Of a stretch of DNA of 64,000 nt, positions 1-9,511 are shown piece by piece. Origin of the DNA: Saccharomonospora sp. NB11 (GTDB taxonomy: Bacteria > Actinomycetota > Actinomycetes > Mycobacteriales > Pseudonocardiaceae); NCBI RefSeq assembly GCF_015910535.1, contig NZ_JACBJG010000004.1, forward strand, positions 124,001-188,000, written 5' to 3'. The position numbers and the translations under genes are program-made. The number at the start of each line of letters is the position of its first letter. Positions within the stretch are counted from its first letter, which is position 1. Under the pieces are notes generated by a model, which was not told where the DNA came from, ran no database searches, and worked only from the letters and a program-made list of their open reading frames with translations.

Positions 1-870
1 GCGGCACATCAGCGGCAGCGCGAACACCACGTCGGTGTGTCCCAGCACGCGGTGCAGGAAGGCCGCGTAACTCGCCAGCACCACGTCGCCCCAGGTGACG
101 TTCAGCTCGTCGGCGAACTTCCGCAGGAGACCGAACTCCTCCGCCGACACCACCGTCTCGGCCGACACGGTGGCGCTCGGCGCGCCGGAGGCACCGGAGG
201 TCCACTCCCCGACCTCGGGCAGCGGCGTGAGCCGATCGACCCAGTAGGCGCGATCCCGCTCGGGGCGGTCGCTGTCCCGGTACTCGCGATCGGCGCGCAC
301 GAACTCGGCGAACGGACTGAACGACGAGGGCGGCGGGTCCTCACCCCGCACGGCGGCCGTGTAGCGGGCAGCGGTACGGCGCGCGAGCATTGCCGCGCTG
401 TAGCCGTCGAAGAGCAGGTGGTGGCCGAGCTGGGTGTACCAGACCTCGCACTCGGACAGCCGGATGATCACCTGGGAGAAGAGCGGACGGTCGACCATGC
501 CCCGGCAGGCCTCCGCGGTGGCGAACCGCTCGCGCCGCACCAACGCCTCCGCCGCCGCCATCGGGTCGACCTCACCGCTGACGTCGAACACCCGGGGCTC
601 GGCCACCGGGTCGTCGCAGACCCACTGCCGCGGGCCGTCGGGAGTCTCGGCGAACCGCAGCCGCAACGACTCTGCGTCACCGACCGTTCCCACCATCGCC
701 TCGGCGAGGCGGGCGAGGTCGACGGGCTCGGACCCACGGATCTGGACCACGTCGCCGACGACGTAGTACGGCGACTCCGGCTCCAGGCGCTGTGCGTTCC
801 AGATGCCGAGCTGCGCGCTGGTCAGCGCGAAGACCGTGGCCGTGCGCGCGGGTTCCTCGACCGTGCTCAC
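1..870 (-). CDS. Nonribosomal peptide synthetase, N-terminal condensation domain (partial, runs off left edge)
   Basis: Only the first 290 codons are in the window; the gene continues past position 1. The translation opens with a condensation-domain C1 motif (LTSAQLGIWNAQRLEP, residues about 15-30) and carries the catalytic HHxxxDG motif as HHLLFDG about residue 155, followed by a typical ADREYRDS...DRAYW region. By family knowledge, a DhbF/VibF-type NRPS would join aryl-acyl groups to amino acids on the siderophore assembly line. The GTG start at 868-870 has a GGGAG ribosome site 6 nt upstream and lies 46 bp after the ATPase stop, so it is probably the last known gene of the dhb operon. Adenylation and thiolation domains, hence the amino acid used, cannot be seen. 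Confidence 0.88.
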   Translation of the reverse strand, partial: MSTVEEPARTATVFALTSAQLGIWNAQRLEPESPYYVVGDVVQIRGSEPVDLARLAEAMVGTVGDAESLRLRFAETPDGPRQWVCDDPVAEPRVFDVSGEVDPMAAAEALVRRERFATAEACRGMVDRPLFSQVIIRLSECEVWYTQLGHHLLFDGYSAAMLARRTAARYTAAVRGEDPPPSSFSPFAEFVRADREYRDSDRPERDRAYWVDRLTPLPEVGEWTSGASGAPSATVSAETVVSAEEFGLLRKFADELNVTWGDVVLASYAAFLHRVLGHTDVVFALPLMCR

Positions 871-915
871 TCTTCACTCCCTGGGTCGGACCGGTGCGGT
901 GGAGCTGGGTTCAGC

Positions 916-1689
916 TCACTCCGGCACCACCATCGGCGTGCCCGTCACGGGGTCGGGCACGACGACGCTCGGCAGGTCGAAGACCTGTTTCATCAGGACC
1001 GTGTCGACGATGTCGGCGGGCCGTCCCTCGGCGACGACACGGCCCTCCTCCATCGCGACGAGATGGTCGGCGAACCGGCACGCCTGGTTGATGTCGTGCA
1101 GCACCGCGATGATCGTCCGACCCTCGTCGCGCAACGCCGACAGCAGTTCGAGCAGGCGGTACTGGTGCGTGATGTCCAAGAAGGACGTCGGTTCGTCGAG
1201 CAGCAGGTACGGCGTCTGCTGGGCCAGCACCATCGCCACCCAGACCCGCTGCCGTTGTCCCCCGGAGAGTTCCTGCACCGGCCGCTCCGCGAGCTCCTCC
1301 ACCCCCGCGACCCGCATCGCGTCGGCGACCGCCTCGGCGTCCTGCGACGTCCACGTCGACAGCAACGACTGGTGCGGGAAGCGGCCGCGGCCCACGAGCT
1401 GTCGCACCTTGATTCCCTCGGGTGCCAGCGGGTCCTGGGGCAGGAACGCCAGGAGCCGCGCGAGCTGCTTCGGCGCGTAGGTGTCGACGTCCTTGCCGTC
1501 GAACGACACGCTGCCCTCGGCGGGTTTCATCAGTCGCACGAACGACCGCAGCAGGGTGGACTTGCCGCACCCGTTGGGGCCCACCACGGCGGTGAATGCC
1601 TGGTCGGGCACGTCGAGGGTCAAGCGGCGCGACACCACACGGTCGCCGTACCGCAGTGTCAGGTCCCGCGCACGAAGTCGTGCGGTCAC
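916..1689 (-). CDS. Ferric-siderophore ABC transporter ATP-binding protein (FecE/FepC type)
   Basis: This 257-residue protein is the ATPase that should energise import of the iron-loaded siderophore at the inner face of the membrane. It has a Walker A motif (VVGPNGCGKST, about residue 34), the ABC signature LSGGQRQRVW (about 138), a Walker B with LLLDEPTSFLD, and a switch histidine in VLHDINQ. Length and the FLPQDP Q-loop fit the FecE/FhuC family. The GTG start at 1687-1689 overlaps the upstream permease stop (GTGA), which indicates translational coupling. It is the last transporter gene before the NRPS. Substrate assignment is by context only. Confidence 0.93.
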   Translation of the reverse strand: MTARLRARDLTLRYGDRVVSRRLTLDVPDQAFTAVVGPNGCGKSTLLRSFVRLMKPAEGSVSFDGKDVDTYAPKQLARLLAFLPQDPLAPEGIKVRQLVGRGRFPHQSLLSTWTSQDAEAVADAMRVAGVEELAERPVQELSGGQRQRVWVAMVLAQQTPYLLLDEPTSFLDITHQYRLLELLSALRDEGRTIIAVLHDINQACRFADHLVAMEEGRVVAEGRPADIVDTVLMKQVFDLPSVVVPDPVTGTPMVVPE

Positions 1690-2714
1690 GTTCGCCTCAC
1701 CTCCTGGGCCAACAGCCACATCAGATAGCCACCGCCGATCGCGGTCGTGATCACACCGACGGGAAGGGACACCGGAGCCAGCAACAACTGCGCGAGCAGG
1801 TCGGCCACCTGCAGCAGCACCGCGCCGGTCAACGCGGCGGGCAGCACCGCGACACCGGACGCCCGGGCGAGTCGACGGCCGATCTGCGGTGCGGCGAGCG
1901 CGATGAACACGATCGGGCCCGCGATCGCGGTGACCGTGGCGGTGCACCCCACACCGATCACCACCATGAGCAGCCGAAGCCGGTCGAGCCCGACTCCCGT
2001 GGCGACGGCGAGCGCGTCCCCGAGGGCCGACTGGTGCATCGACTGCACCACGAGCGCCGTCGCCACGAACAACACGCCCAGCACGGTGAACGGCAGCGCC
2101 AGGTCCTCCCAGTCGATGCCGTTGAGGGAACCGGAACTCCAGCCCACGGCGGCGATGGCGACCTCCAGCTCGGCCCGCAGCACCAACCACGAGTTGAGCG
2201 CGGTGATCATCGCGTTCACCGCGATACCGATCACGACGAGCCGCAGGCCGGAGAGCCCGTTCTGCCACGACAGGAAGTACACGAGGGCCGCCGCCACCAG
2301 ACCGCCGACCACCGAGCTGGCCGCCAAGTGCACCGACGTGCCCGCCAGCAGCGTCATCGCCACGAGCGTGCCCGTGTACGCCCCGGCGTCCAGCCCGATG
2401 ACGTCCGGGCTGCCCATCGGGTTGCGGGTGAGGTTCTGGAAGATCGCGCCCGCGACGCCCAGGGCGGCACCGAACACGATGGCCGCCGCCACCCTCGGCA
2501 ACCGCCATTCGAGGATCACCACGCTCGGGTTCGTGCCGACGAGCGCGGCCAGGACCTCGCCGGGGTCGCTCCACGTTGTTCCGTAGCAGAGCGCGGTGAA
2601 GCCGAGCCCGAGGATGACGGCGACGAGCACACCCGTCAGCACGAGCGTGCGCCGCTTCACGAACCAGGTGCGGCCCTTGAACCGGAGGGCGACCGGACTG
2701 GTCGACGCGCTCAC
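1686..2714 (-). CDS. FecCD-family ferric-siderophore permease, second subunit (FepG type)
   Basis: This 342-residue, very hydrophobic protein has about nine to ten membrane segments, as usual for BtuC/FecCD permeases. Family marks include LEWRLPRVAAAIVFGAALG (about residue 68), the NPMGSPDVIG stretch after a TRNP turn (about 95-105), and a C-terminal AAPQIGRRL near the ATPase-coupling loop. It should pair with the preceding FecCD protein to form the channel through which the ferric siderophore enters. The start overlaps the previous gene's stop by 4 bases. It keeps the operon order binding protein, permease, permease, ATPase. Confidence 0.92.
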   Translation of the reverse strand: MSASTSPVALRFKGRTWFVKRRTLVLTGVLVAVILGLGFTALCYGTTWSDPGEVLAALVGTNPSVVILEWRLPRVAAAIVFGAALGVAGAIFQNLTRNPMGSPDVIGLDAGAYTGTLVAMTLLAGTSVHLAASSVVGGLVAAALVYFLSWQNGLSGLRLVVIGIAVNAMITALNSWLVLRAELEVAIAAVGWSSGSLNGIDWEDLALPFTVLGVLFVATALVVQSMHQSALGDALAVATGVGLDRLRLLMVVIGVGCTATVTAIAGPIVFIALAAPQIGRRLARASGVAVLPAALTGAVLLQVADLLAQLLLAPVSLPVGVITTAIGGGYLMWLLAQEVRRT

Positions 2715-3724
2715 AACGACCCCGCCCCGTAACGCCGGACGGCCCAGATGAGCACCGGGCCGCCGAGGAACGCGGTGACGATCGCGACCGGCACCTCGCC
2801 GGTGGGCAACAGCACCCGGGAGATGGTGTCGGCCGCCACCATGAGGATCGGGCCCGCGAGCAGGCAGTAGCCCACGAGTCGCGGCACCGATCCCGCGGCG
2901 AGCCGACGCAGCAGGTGGGGCACGATCAAACCGACGAAAAGGATCGGTCCGGCCACCGCGGTGGCCGCGCCCGCCAACACCGTGATCGTCACGATCGTCA
3001 GGGTGCGCACGCGCGCGACGTTGGCGCCCAGGGACTGGGCGACGCTGTCGCCGAGAGCCACCGTATTCAGCGTGCGAGCCAGCGCGACGGCACCGATCAG
3101 GGCCAGCGCGATCGCGACGAGCGGCACCGTGAGATCGGTTTGCTCGCGACCGGCCAGCGAGCCCACGGCCCAGAAGCGGAACCGGTCGAGCGTGTCCGGC
3201 GACATCAGCCGGATGCCGAGCGACAGCCCCTGCAGCACCGCGCTGAACGCGACACCGGCCAGCAGCAGCCGCAACGTGGATCGACGTCCGACCGAGTACA
3301 CCAGCAGCGTGGCGAGCACGGCGCCGACCACCGCGGCCACGAGCGTGCTCCAGGCCGTCACGGCGATACCGGTGGCCGTTCCCACGGTGAGCGCGAACCC
3401 GGCTCCCTGCGTCACACCGAGGACACCGGGCTCAGCGAGCGGGTTGCGCGACAACGTCTGGATCAGGGCGCCGGACACCGCGAGCGCCGCACCCACGGCG
3501 ATGCCGAGCAGGGTGCGCGGCAGTCGCACGTCACGCACGACAAGGTGGTTGTCGGAGCCGTCGAAGGCGAACAACGCCCGCAGCACGTCACCGGGCGGCA
3601 CGGGGCGGGCGCCGATCGCGATGCCGGCGACGCACACCGCCACCAGCGCCAGCACACCCACGGCGAGGACGCCCGCCTGGGCCGTCCTCGCCGTGGAGTG
3701 ATCGGGTGCGACCGTGCGCGTCAC
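2711..3724 (-). CDS. FecCD-family ferric-siderophore permease, first subunit (FepD type)
   Basis: This 337-residue integral membrane protein is the partner of the next permease gene. It has a leading segment about residues 15-38, the conserved VRLPRTLLGIAVGAALA block, the NPLAEPGVLG turn (residues about 95-105) and a C-terminal GLIVPHLLRRL coupling segment. The GTG start at 3722-3724 overlaps the lipoprotein stop as GTGA. The open frame continues further upstream inside the lipoprotein gene, but that extension lacks family similarity and would overlap the lipoprotein by hundreds of bases, so I reject it. The substrate is inferred from the siderophore-synthesis neighbours. Confidence 0.92.
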   Translation of the reverse strand: MTRTVAPDHSTARTAQAGVLAVGVLALVAVCVAGIAIGARPVPPGDVLRALFAFDGSDNHLVVRDVRLPRTLLGIAVGAALAVSGALIQTLSRNPLAEPGVLGVTQGAGFALTVGTATGIAVTAWSTLVAAVVGAVLATLLVYSVGRRSTLRLLLAGVAFSAVLQGLSLGIRLMSPDTLDRFRFWAVGSLAGREQTDLTVPLVAIALALIGAVALARTLNTVALGDSVAQSLGANVARVRTLTIVTITVLAGAATAVAGPILFVGLIVPHLLRRLAAGSVPRLVGYCLLAGPILMVAADTISRVLLPTGEVPVAIVTAFLGGPVLIWAVRRYGAGSL

Positions 3725-4746
3725 TGGTCCAGCAGCGGCGCGAGGGACTCGTCGAGCGCGTCGAGCGCCAACATCGCCTGGCCGTAGGTCGCGGCCTCGG
3801 TGTAGCGGATCGGGAACGTCATGTCCTTCTTCACCGCGGGCAGGTTCTTCCACAGCTCGGAGTTGGTCACGTACTTCACCGACTCGGGCAACGAGCCGTC
3901 GGCGTTGACGGTGTAGGTGATGGCGTCCGCCTCGGCGAACGCCGAGGGCAGTTCCTCGATGGACGGATACTCGCTGACCGCACGCGAGCCTTCGCCCTTC
4001 TCCTTCACCTCGCCGTAGTAGTGGCCGCCGATGTCGTTGATGACGTTGGTGCCCCACGAGCCGTCGAACTCGCGCTGGAAGTTGCCGTTCTCGACCTCGC
4101 CGTAGGAGCCCACGTGGGCCAGCTTCAGCGACGGCAGCACGCTCTCGTACTTCTCCGCAAGCTGGGCCGCCTTCTCCTCGTACTCGGCCTTGAGCGCGTC
4201 GAAGTTCTCCAGCGCGCCCGCGGCGTCGGCCTGCTGACGCGACAGCTCACGCCACGCCGACGGCACGGTCGGTCCGATGGCGACCACGGGAGCGATCGAC
4301 TCCAGCCGCTCGACGTCGACGTCCTTGAGCACCGGGGCCGGGACACCGATGACGATCAGGTCGGGCTTCGCCTCGGCGATGGCCTCGTAGTTGGTCTCCG
4401 CCGCGGACTCACCGGCCACCTTCGGCAGCTCGTTGTAGGTGGCGAGGTCCTCGTCGCTCATCATCGGCTCGCCACGCTTCCACGTGGAGATGCCGACGAG
4501 CGGGGCGTCGGCCTCGATCAGCACGGGCACGGCGTAGCCGGTGGCCACCACCCGCTGCGGGTCGGCGGGGATGGTGACGTCGCCGTTGTCGGCGGTGAAC
4601 ACGCGCGTGGCTCCGTCGTTCGCGGAGGCCCCGTCGTCGGCGCCGTCGCCGCATCCGGCGACGGCGCCCAGCGCCAGCACGGCACCGGTGACGAGAGCAC
4701 CGATCCTGGTTCTCCTCGACAGGCGCGGGAAGGTGAGTCGTGACAT
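3721..4746 (-). CDS. Siderophore-binding lipoprotein (FepB/TroA-like)
   Basis: This 341-residue exported lipoprotein should capture the ferric siderophore outside the cell and hand it to the FecCD permeases. It has a basic N-terminus with an RR pair, a hydrophobic stretch and a lipobox ending GAVAGC, so Cys about residue 31 should be lipidated. The mature part follows the periplasmic-binding-fold class with PADPQRVVATG near residue 60 and the KPDLIVIG strand. A 91-bp gap to the upstream reductase gene shows no iron box, so it is probably read through from the dhbC promoter. Confidence 0.92.
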   Translation of the reverse strand: MSRLTFPRLSRRTRIGALVTGAVLALGAVAGCGDGADDGASANDGATRVFTADNGDVTIPADPQRVVATGYAVPVLIEADAPLVGISTWKRGEPMMSDEDLATYNELPKVAGESAAETNYEAIAEAKPDLIVIGVPAPVLKDVDVERLESIAPVVAIGPTVPSAWRELSRQQADAAGALENFDALKAEYEEKAAQLAEKYESVLPSLKLAHVGSYGEVENGNFQREFDGSWGTNVINDIGGHYYGEVKEKGEGSRAVSEYPSIEELPSAFAEADAITYTVNADGSLPESVKYVTNSELWKNLPAVKKDMTFPIRYTEAATYGQAMLALDALDESLAPLLDQ

Positions 4747-4837
4747 CGGTCAATGTCCTCGGTGTTTCAGGCAGGCCCTGGCGGCCCGACACGGCTTGGA
4801 GAAGGGTGGTCCGGCACCGGTGGCGCCGGTGGGTGGG

Positions 4838-5731
4838 TCAACGCTTGGCGTGCACCGCGTGCTCGGCGTGATCGTGGTCGTGCGCGTCGTGGTCGTCGTA
4901 GTCGGCGACCCCGCGCTTCCAGTAGCCGGTGATGTCGTGGTCGTGCCGCGCCAGCTTCAGCTCGTCGCGTACCCAGCGCCTCAGCGGCTTGATCGCGCCC
5001 GCCTCACCGGCCACCCAGACGTAGGTGCGCTCGTCGGGCACGAGCGGAAGCGCACGCACGGCACGTTCGAGCAGGTCCGTCGTTCCCGGAGCCCGATCGC
5101 CGCGGTGCAACCACCGCACCTCCACCGCCTCGGGGCGCGTCAGGGCGATCTCCTCGGCGGGACCGGCCACCTCGATGACCGCCCACCCGGCCGCGGTCGG
5201 GGGCAGCGCCTCCAGCCAGCGCGCGATGGCGGGCAGGGCGGTGATGTCACCGGCCAGCACGTACCTGTCGTAGGAGAAGGGCACGATCAGTCCCCCGGGC
5301 GGACCGGCGACGTGCACCTGCTCCCCCGGCCGCACCGAGCGGGCCCATTCGGAGGCGAGGCCGCCCGGGTGCAGGGCGATGTCGATGTCGAGTTCGCCGG
5401 TCACCGGGTCGTACGCACGGACCGTGTACTCGCGCGCCGTCGGCGAGGGGCGGGGCCAGCGCAGCATCAGCCCGTCCGGCTCCGGGAGCCGGAGCCGCCC
5501 GTCGGCGTCGGGGAAGATCAGCTTGATGTGCTCGTCCGGCGCATGGGCCTCGAAACCCTCGGTACCCTCGCCGCCCAACGTGACCCGGACGAGCCCGGCG
5601 CCGAGCCGCCGGGTGCGGACCACCTCGGCGGTGCGGATGTGGATCGGGTAGCCCACCTTCTCGGCGACGGCACCCGCCCTCACCTCGGCGATACGGTCGA
5701 GGTGACGGTGCCGGTGATCGACGCGCGTCAT
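4838..5731 (-). CDS. Siderophore-interacting FAD-binding protein (ferric-siderophore reductase, ViuB type) with a His/Asp-rich tail
   Basis: This 297-residue cytoplasmic protein belongs to the SIP family, which reduces ferric siderophores to release Fe(II). It has the FAD-binding RxYT motif as REYTVR (about residue 103), the GGLASEWARSVRPGE segment, and the C-terminal half that replaces a canonical NAD(P)H domain. The end is unusual: after GYWKRG the last 25 residues are packed with alternating His and Asp, looking like a metal-binding tail. The ATG start overlaps the carrier-protein stop (ATGA). Context within the catechol-siderophore operon supports the role. Confidence 0.9.
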   Translation of the reverse strand: MTRVDHRHRHLDRIAEVRAGAVAEKVGYPIHIRTAEVVRTRRLGAGLVRVTLGGEGTEGFEAHAPDEHIKLIFPDADGRLRLPEPDGLMLRWPRPSPTAREYTVRAYDPVTGELDIDIALHPGGLASEWARSVRPGEQVHVAGPPGGLIVPFSYDRYVLAGDITALPAIARWLEALPPTAAGWAVIEVAGPAEEIALTRPEAVEVRWLHRGDRAPGTTDLLERAVRALPLVPDERTYVWVAGEAGAIKPLRRWVRDELKLARHDHDITGYWKRGVADYDDHDAHDHDHAEHAVHAKR

Positions 5732-5973
5732 GCCCTCACCTCACCGGTGACGACGGCGATCCAGTGCGCGAGCTCGGGACGCTCCGCGAGGTCGGGGTAC
5801 TCCACGGTCGCCCCCGCCGCGCGCCAGCGGTCGATCAGGCTCATGATCCGGATCGAGTCCAGGCCGAGGTCCAGCAGGTTCTCCTCGGGCGCGATCGACT
5901 CGGGCTCCCGGCCCAGCAGTTCCGCCACGTCGGCGCGCACGCGCTCCGCGGACAGGACGGATCGGTCGGTCAT
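5728..5973 (-). CDS. Free-standing aryl carrier protein
   Basis: This 81-residue acyl-carrier-type protein has LLDLGLDSIRIMSLI, where the Ser (about residue 41) is the phosphopantetheine site. In EntB/DhbB/VibB this domain is fused to the C-terminus of isochorismatase and carries 2,3-dihydroxybenzoate as a thioester. Here it is its own gene: its ATG (5971-5973) follows the isochorismatase TGA directly and in the same frame. An AGGAG site 8 nt upstream, inside the end of the isochorismatase gene, supports independent initiation. The expected partners are DhbE for loading and the NRPS condensation domain as acceptor. Confidence 0.9.
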   Translation of the reverse strand: MTDRSVLSAERVRADVAELLGREPESIAPEENLLDLGLDSIRIMSLIDRWRAAGATVEYPDLAERPELAHWIAVVTGEVRA

Positions 5974-6648
5974 TCAGCTCACTCCTGTGGTCATCTCGGC
6001 CGCGAGCGCGGCACGGACGTCGGCGGTGGTGGTGACCACGCCACAGCGCGACGCGACGTAGTCGCACGCCTGGTCGTGGTGGGCGCGGGAGAAGTCGGCC
6101 ACCGCGTCGGCGACGAGGAAGGGCTGGACGTCCCGCATGAACGCCTCGACGGCGGTGGTCTGACACCCGATGTGCGCGTAAACCCCGGTCACGACGAGCT
6201 GGTCGCGGCCGGAGGCGGCCAGCAACTCCGCCAACGCGCTGCGCTGAAAGGCGCTGTAGCGCCACTTCTCCAGGACGGTGTCGTCCGGTCCCGGCGCCAG
6301 GTCGTCGACGATGTCGGCGGCCGTCGGGTCGGTGTCGATGACCGCCCCGATGCCGTCGCCCCAGAACTGGGTCAGCAGGCCGCGATCGGCGGGATCCTGG
6401 CGGCCCGGCTGCGCGGTGTAGAACACCGGCACGCCACGCTCACGGCACGCGTCGGCGAGAGCGGCGACGTTCGCGACGACCTCGGGAATCGGCGATCCCG
6501 CGTAGGGCGCGAGAAAGTAGCGCTGCATGTCGTGGACCAGCAGTGCCGCGCGGGACGGATCGACCTGCCAGTCCACCCGCCCGGACGGCAGCTCGGCCGC
6601 CTCGGGCAGGGGGTACGGCTGGATCTTCGGGAGGGACACCCGCATCAC
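5974..6648 (-). CDS. dhbB: Isochorismatase (2,3-dihydro-2,3-dihydroxybenzoate synthase), carrier domain split off
   Basis: This 224-residue enzyme should hydrolyse isochorismate to 2,3-dihydro-2,3-dihydroxybenzoate and pyruvate. It has the family marks [10 protein letters not shown] (about residue 37), [12 protein letters not shown] (about 127) and [17 protein letters not shown] (about 153), which match EntB/DhbB N-terminal domains. Unlike those it ends before the carrier domain; the carrier follows in the same frame after one stop codon. The start is GTG at 6646-6648 or ATG at 6643-6645, both overlapping the dhbE stop. The dhbA dehydrogenase needed for the next step is not in the window. Confidence 0.92.
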   Translation of the reverse strand: MMRVSLPKIQPYPLPEAAELPSGRVDWQVDPSRAALLVHDMQRYFLAPYAGSPIPEVVANVAALADACRERGVPVFYTAQPGRQDPADRGLLTQFWGDGIGAVIDTDPTAADIVDDLAPGPDDTVLEKWRYSAFQRSALAELLAASGRDQLVVTGVYAHIGCQTTAVEAFMRDVQPFLVADAVADFSRAHHDQACDYVASRCGVVTTTADVRAALAAEMTTGVS

Positions 6649-8297
6649 CTGTTCCTGGCGTGGGCCGCCAACGCGGCACGCAGTTCGCGTTTGCTGGTCT
6701 TGCCGACCCCGGTGACCGGGAAGCTGTCGACCACGACCACGAGGTCGGGCACCTTGAAGGCGGCGACGCCGCGCTCGCGCACGAACCGGCGAAGCTGCGC
6801 CTCGCTCGGCTCGGCGCCGTCGGTGGGCACGACGTAGGCACAGGTCCGTTCGCCCAGGTACTCGTCGGGGACGCCGACCACCGCGGCGTCGAGGACGTCC
6901 GGGTGTGCCATCAGGTGGTTCTCGACTTCCTCGGCCGACACCTTCTCGCCGGCCCGGTTGATCTGCTCCTTGGCCCGCCCGACGACCTCCAGGTGTCCGG
7001 ACGGGTGCCGCCGCACGAGGTCACCGGTGCGGTAGAAGCCGTCGGGGGTGAACGCTGTGGCGTTGTGCGCGGCGGCGCGGTAGTACCCGCGGATGGTGTA
7101 CGGCCCGCGCGTGAGCAGTGCCCCCGTCTCACCGGGCGCGACCTCGTCGGTCGACGCGGCATTCGGGTCGTCGGGGTCGACGATCCGGATCTCGTCGTCC
7201 AGCGAGATCGGCCGCCCCTGCGTGCCGAGGACGAGGTCGTCGGGGTCGTCGAGCCGGGTGTAGCAGACCAGTCCCTCGGCCATGCCGAACACCTGCTGCA
7301 GTCGGCACCCAAGCGCCGGACCGATCCGTTCGGCCAGCTCCCGGGCACACTTCGCACCGCCGACGAGCAGGACCTCCAGGCTGGAGAGGTCCCGTTCCGT
7401 ACGGCCCGCCGCCTGGACCCACGCGGCGGCCAGCGGCGGCACCACCGCGCTGATCGTCACGCGCTCGGACTCGATCAGCCGGAACGCGACGTCGGGATCG
7501 GGACGCGGGGCCAGCACGGTGGTCGCGCCCGCGTGCAGCGCGCCGAGCACCCCGGGTGAGCTGAGCGGGTAGTTGTGCGCGACCGGCAACGCCGCGAGGT
7601 ACACGCTCTCCGGCCGCAACGCGCAGATCCGCGCGCTCTCCCGCACGCTGTAGAGGTAGTCGTCGTGGGTGCGCGGGATGAGCTTCGACAACCCCGTGCT
7701 GCCGCCGGAGAGCTGCAGGAACGCGACGCCCTCGGGGTCCGGGTCGGGGAACTCGCGCGGCTCCGTCCGACTCAGCTCGGCAAACTCGGGCGAGCCGACG
7801 ACGAGAACCTCCCGCACGCTCGCGACGTCGTCGGCGACCTCACGCGCCGTGGCGGCGTGGTCGTGGCGTTCGTGCTCGCCGACGGTGACGATCGCTTTCG
7901 CCTCCGCCCGTTCGGCGAAGTGCCGCAGCTCGGTCCTCCGGTGGGCGGGCAGGGTGAACACCGGCCACGCGCCGAGCCGCCACAGCGCGAAGATCACGGA
8001 GACGAACTCGGGGCGGTTCGGCAGTTGCACGAGCACGCGGTCCCCCGCGCCGATGCCGCGTCCGGCGAGCCCGGCGGCCAGCCGGTGGGCGCGTTCGTCG
8101 AGGTCGGCGTAGGTCCAGCGGGCCAGGCCGTCCTCGGTCTCGCCGACCACCGCGGTGCGCGGACCGTATGCGGCGGCCAGGCTGGTCAACAGCGACCCGA
8201 AGGTCTGTCCTCGCCAGTGCCCCGCGGCGCGGTAACGCGCCGCCACCTCGGCGGGCCAGCCGACGTGGTCGGGACCGTCGGGGTGCCCGGCGCTCAC
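6645..8297 (-). CDS. dhbE: 2,3-dihydroxybenzoate-AMP ligase
   Basis: This 550-residue stand-alone adenylation enzyme activates 2,3-dihydroxybenzoate and loads it on the aryl carrier protein. The sequence matches DhbE/EntE closely: the A3 motif [18 protein letters not shown] (about residue 190), HNYPLSSPG (about 235), the [17 protein letters not shown] core, and the C-terminal catalytic Lys in [11 protein letters not shown]. The start chosen is GTG at 8295-8297, overlapping the dhbC stop; the frame stays open upstream inside dhbC but family length rules that out. Salicylate instead of dihydroxybenzoate as substrate cannot be excluded, although the isochorismatase neighbour argues for dihydroxybenzoate. 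Confidence 0.95.
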   Translation of the reverse strand: MSAGHPDGPDHVGWPAEVAARYRAAGHWRGQTFGSLLTSLAAAYGPRTAVVGETEDGLARWTYADLDERAHRLAAGLAGRGIGAGDRVLVQLPNRPEFVSVIFALWRLGAWPVFTLPAHRRTELRHFAERAEAKAIVTVGEHERHDHAATAREVADDVASVREVLVVGSPEFAELSRTEPREFPDPDPEGVAFLQLSGGSTGLSKLIPRTHDDYLYSVRESARICALRPESVYLAALPVAHNYPLSSPGVLGALHAGATTVLAPRPDPDVAFRLIESERVTISAVVPPLAAAWVQAAGRTERDLSSLEVLLVGGAKCARELAERIGPALGCRLQQVFGMAEGLVCYTRLDDPDDLVLGTQGRPISLDDEIRIVDPDDPNAASTDEVAPGETGALLTRGPYTIRGYYRAAAHNATAFTPDGFYRTGDLVRRHPSGHLEVVGRAKEQINRAGEKVSAEEVENHLMAHPDVLDAAVVGVPDEYLGERTCAYVVPTDGAEPSEAQLRRFVRERGVAAFKVPDLVVVVDSFPVTGVGKTSKRELRAALAAHARNR

Positions 8298-9490
8298 GAT
8301 GCCTCCTCCACGTCGAGCGCACCCAGCAAGGTGCGGAACTTCGCGCTCGTCTCGGCCAGTTCCGAGGCCGGGTCTGACCCGGCGACGATCCCCGCCCCCG
8401 CGAACACACGCACACTGCGGTCGCTCACCTCGGCGCACCGGATGGTGACCACCCATTCGCCGTCGCCGTGGGCATCGGTCCAGCCGACCAGCCCGGCGTA
8501 GTAACCACGGTCGTGCGGTTCGAGTTCGGCGATGAGATCGCGGGCGCGCGCAGTCGGGGTGCCGCACACGGCGGGCGTCGGATGCAGGGCCTCGGCCAGT
8601 CCCAAGGAGGAGGAGGCCGGGTCGGTCGGGTCGGCGAGTGTGCCGGTGATCCGGGTGGAGAGGTGCCACATGGTCGGCGTCCCGATCACCTCGGGTTCGG
8701 CGGGGACGTGCAGCTCGCCGCAGAACCGACCGAGCACCTCGGCGACCTGCGACGCCACGTGGGCGTGTTCCCGACGGTCCTTGTCCGACGACAGCAGGTC
8801 GGCGATGCGCCGCCGGTTCTCGGCCTCGTCCGTGCTGCGCGGGCGTGACCCCGCCAGCGGGTTGGCGACCACGGTGGTTCCCCGACGCGACACCAGCAGT
8901 TCCGGGCTCGCGCCGACCAACGTGCGGGTGGCGCGGTCACCGGGGCCGGTGACGTCGACGGCGAACGCGTGGGCCTCCGGGTTGGCGTGCACCATGCGCG
9001 CCAACAGCCTTGGCACGGGGACGGAACGCGATGCGGTGAGTTCCAACGACCGCGCGAGCACGACCTTCTCGACGTCACCACGGTCGATCCTGCGGAGCGC
9101 TTCCTCCGCGGCGTCGGTGTAGGTCGCCCGCGCGGGCCGAGGCTCGACCGTCCAGGGACCGAAATCGCCCAGTGTCGGCTCGACGCCCGGTCCCGGTGCG
9201 GGTGCCCTCCGCACGACCGCGGGAATCACCAGGCTGGCCTCGGCGTCCGGGCGAAACCCGAGCGCGCCGACCACCATCGGCTCCGCCACGCCGTCGTCGA
9301 CCGCCGTCGTCAGTGCCGCCGCCACTCCTTCGGCACGCCGTCCGGGCTCGGTCCGGACCTCCGCGCACACGCCGTCCGCGAGGACGGTGCCACTCGGTGA
9401 GGAGTAGTAGAACGATCCGGGCAGGTACGCGGCCAACAGCTCGTCCGCCCGATATCTGGGCACCGGCCGCGTCAGCACGGACGACGACAC
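8294..9490 (-). CDS. dhbC: Isochorismate synthase
   Basis: This 398-residue chorismate-utilising enzyme converts chorismate to isochorismate, the first step of catechol siderophore synthesis. Family motifs are clear: [16 protein letters not shown] (about residue 290), [17 protein letters not shown] (about 320) and [17 protein letters not shown] near the C-terminus. It is the first gene of the operon. The GTG start (9488-9490) follows a G-rich stretch. An iron box lies 22-40 bp upstream, so transcription should be shut off by an IdeR/DmdR1-type repressor when iron is plentiful. The next gene overlaps by 4 bases. Confidence 0.95.
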   Translation of the reverse strand: MSSSVLTRPVPRYRADELLAAYLPGSFYYSSPSGTVLADGVCAEVRTEPGRRAEGVAAALTTAVDDGVAEPMVVGALGFRPDAEASLVIPAVVRRAPAPGPGVEPTLGDFGPWTVEPRPARATYTDAAEEALRRIDRGDVEKVVLARSLELTASRSVPVPRLLARMVHANPEAHAFAVDVTGPGDRATRTLVGASPELLVSRRGTTVVANPLAGSRPRSTDEAENRRRIADLLSSDKDRREHAHVASQVAEVLGRFCGELHVPAEPEVIGTPTMWHLSTRITGTLADPTDPASSSLGLAEALHPTPAVCGTPTARARDLIAELEPHDRGYYAGLVGWTDAHGDGEWVVTIRCAEVSDRSVRVFAGAGIVAGSDPASELAETSAKFRTLLGALDVEEAS

Positions 9491-9511
9491 GTCTCCACCC
9501 CCAAACGGTTG

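Noticed and set aside
37..1728. Plus-strand 563-codon open frame over the siderophore genes
   Set aside because: It lies antisense to a clear condensation domain and an ABC ATPase and has low-complexity composition, a common GC-rich artefact.
2711..4057. A longer start for the first FecCD permease
   Set aside because: The extension overlaps the binding-lipoprotein gene by over 300 bp and is Arg-rich and unlike the family. The GTG at 3724 gives normal length and coupling.
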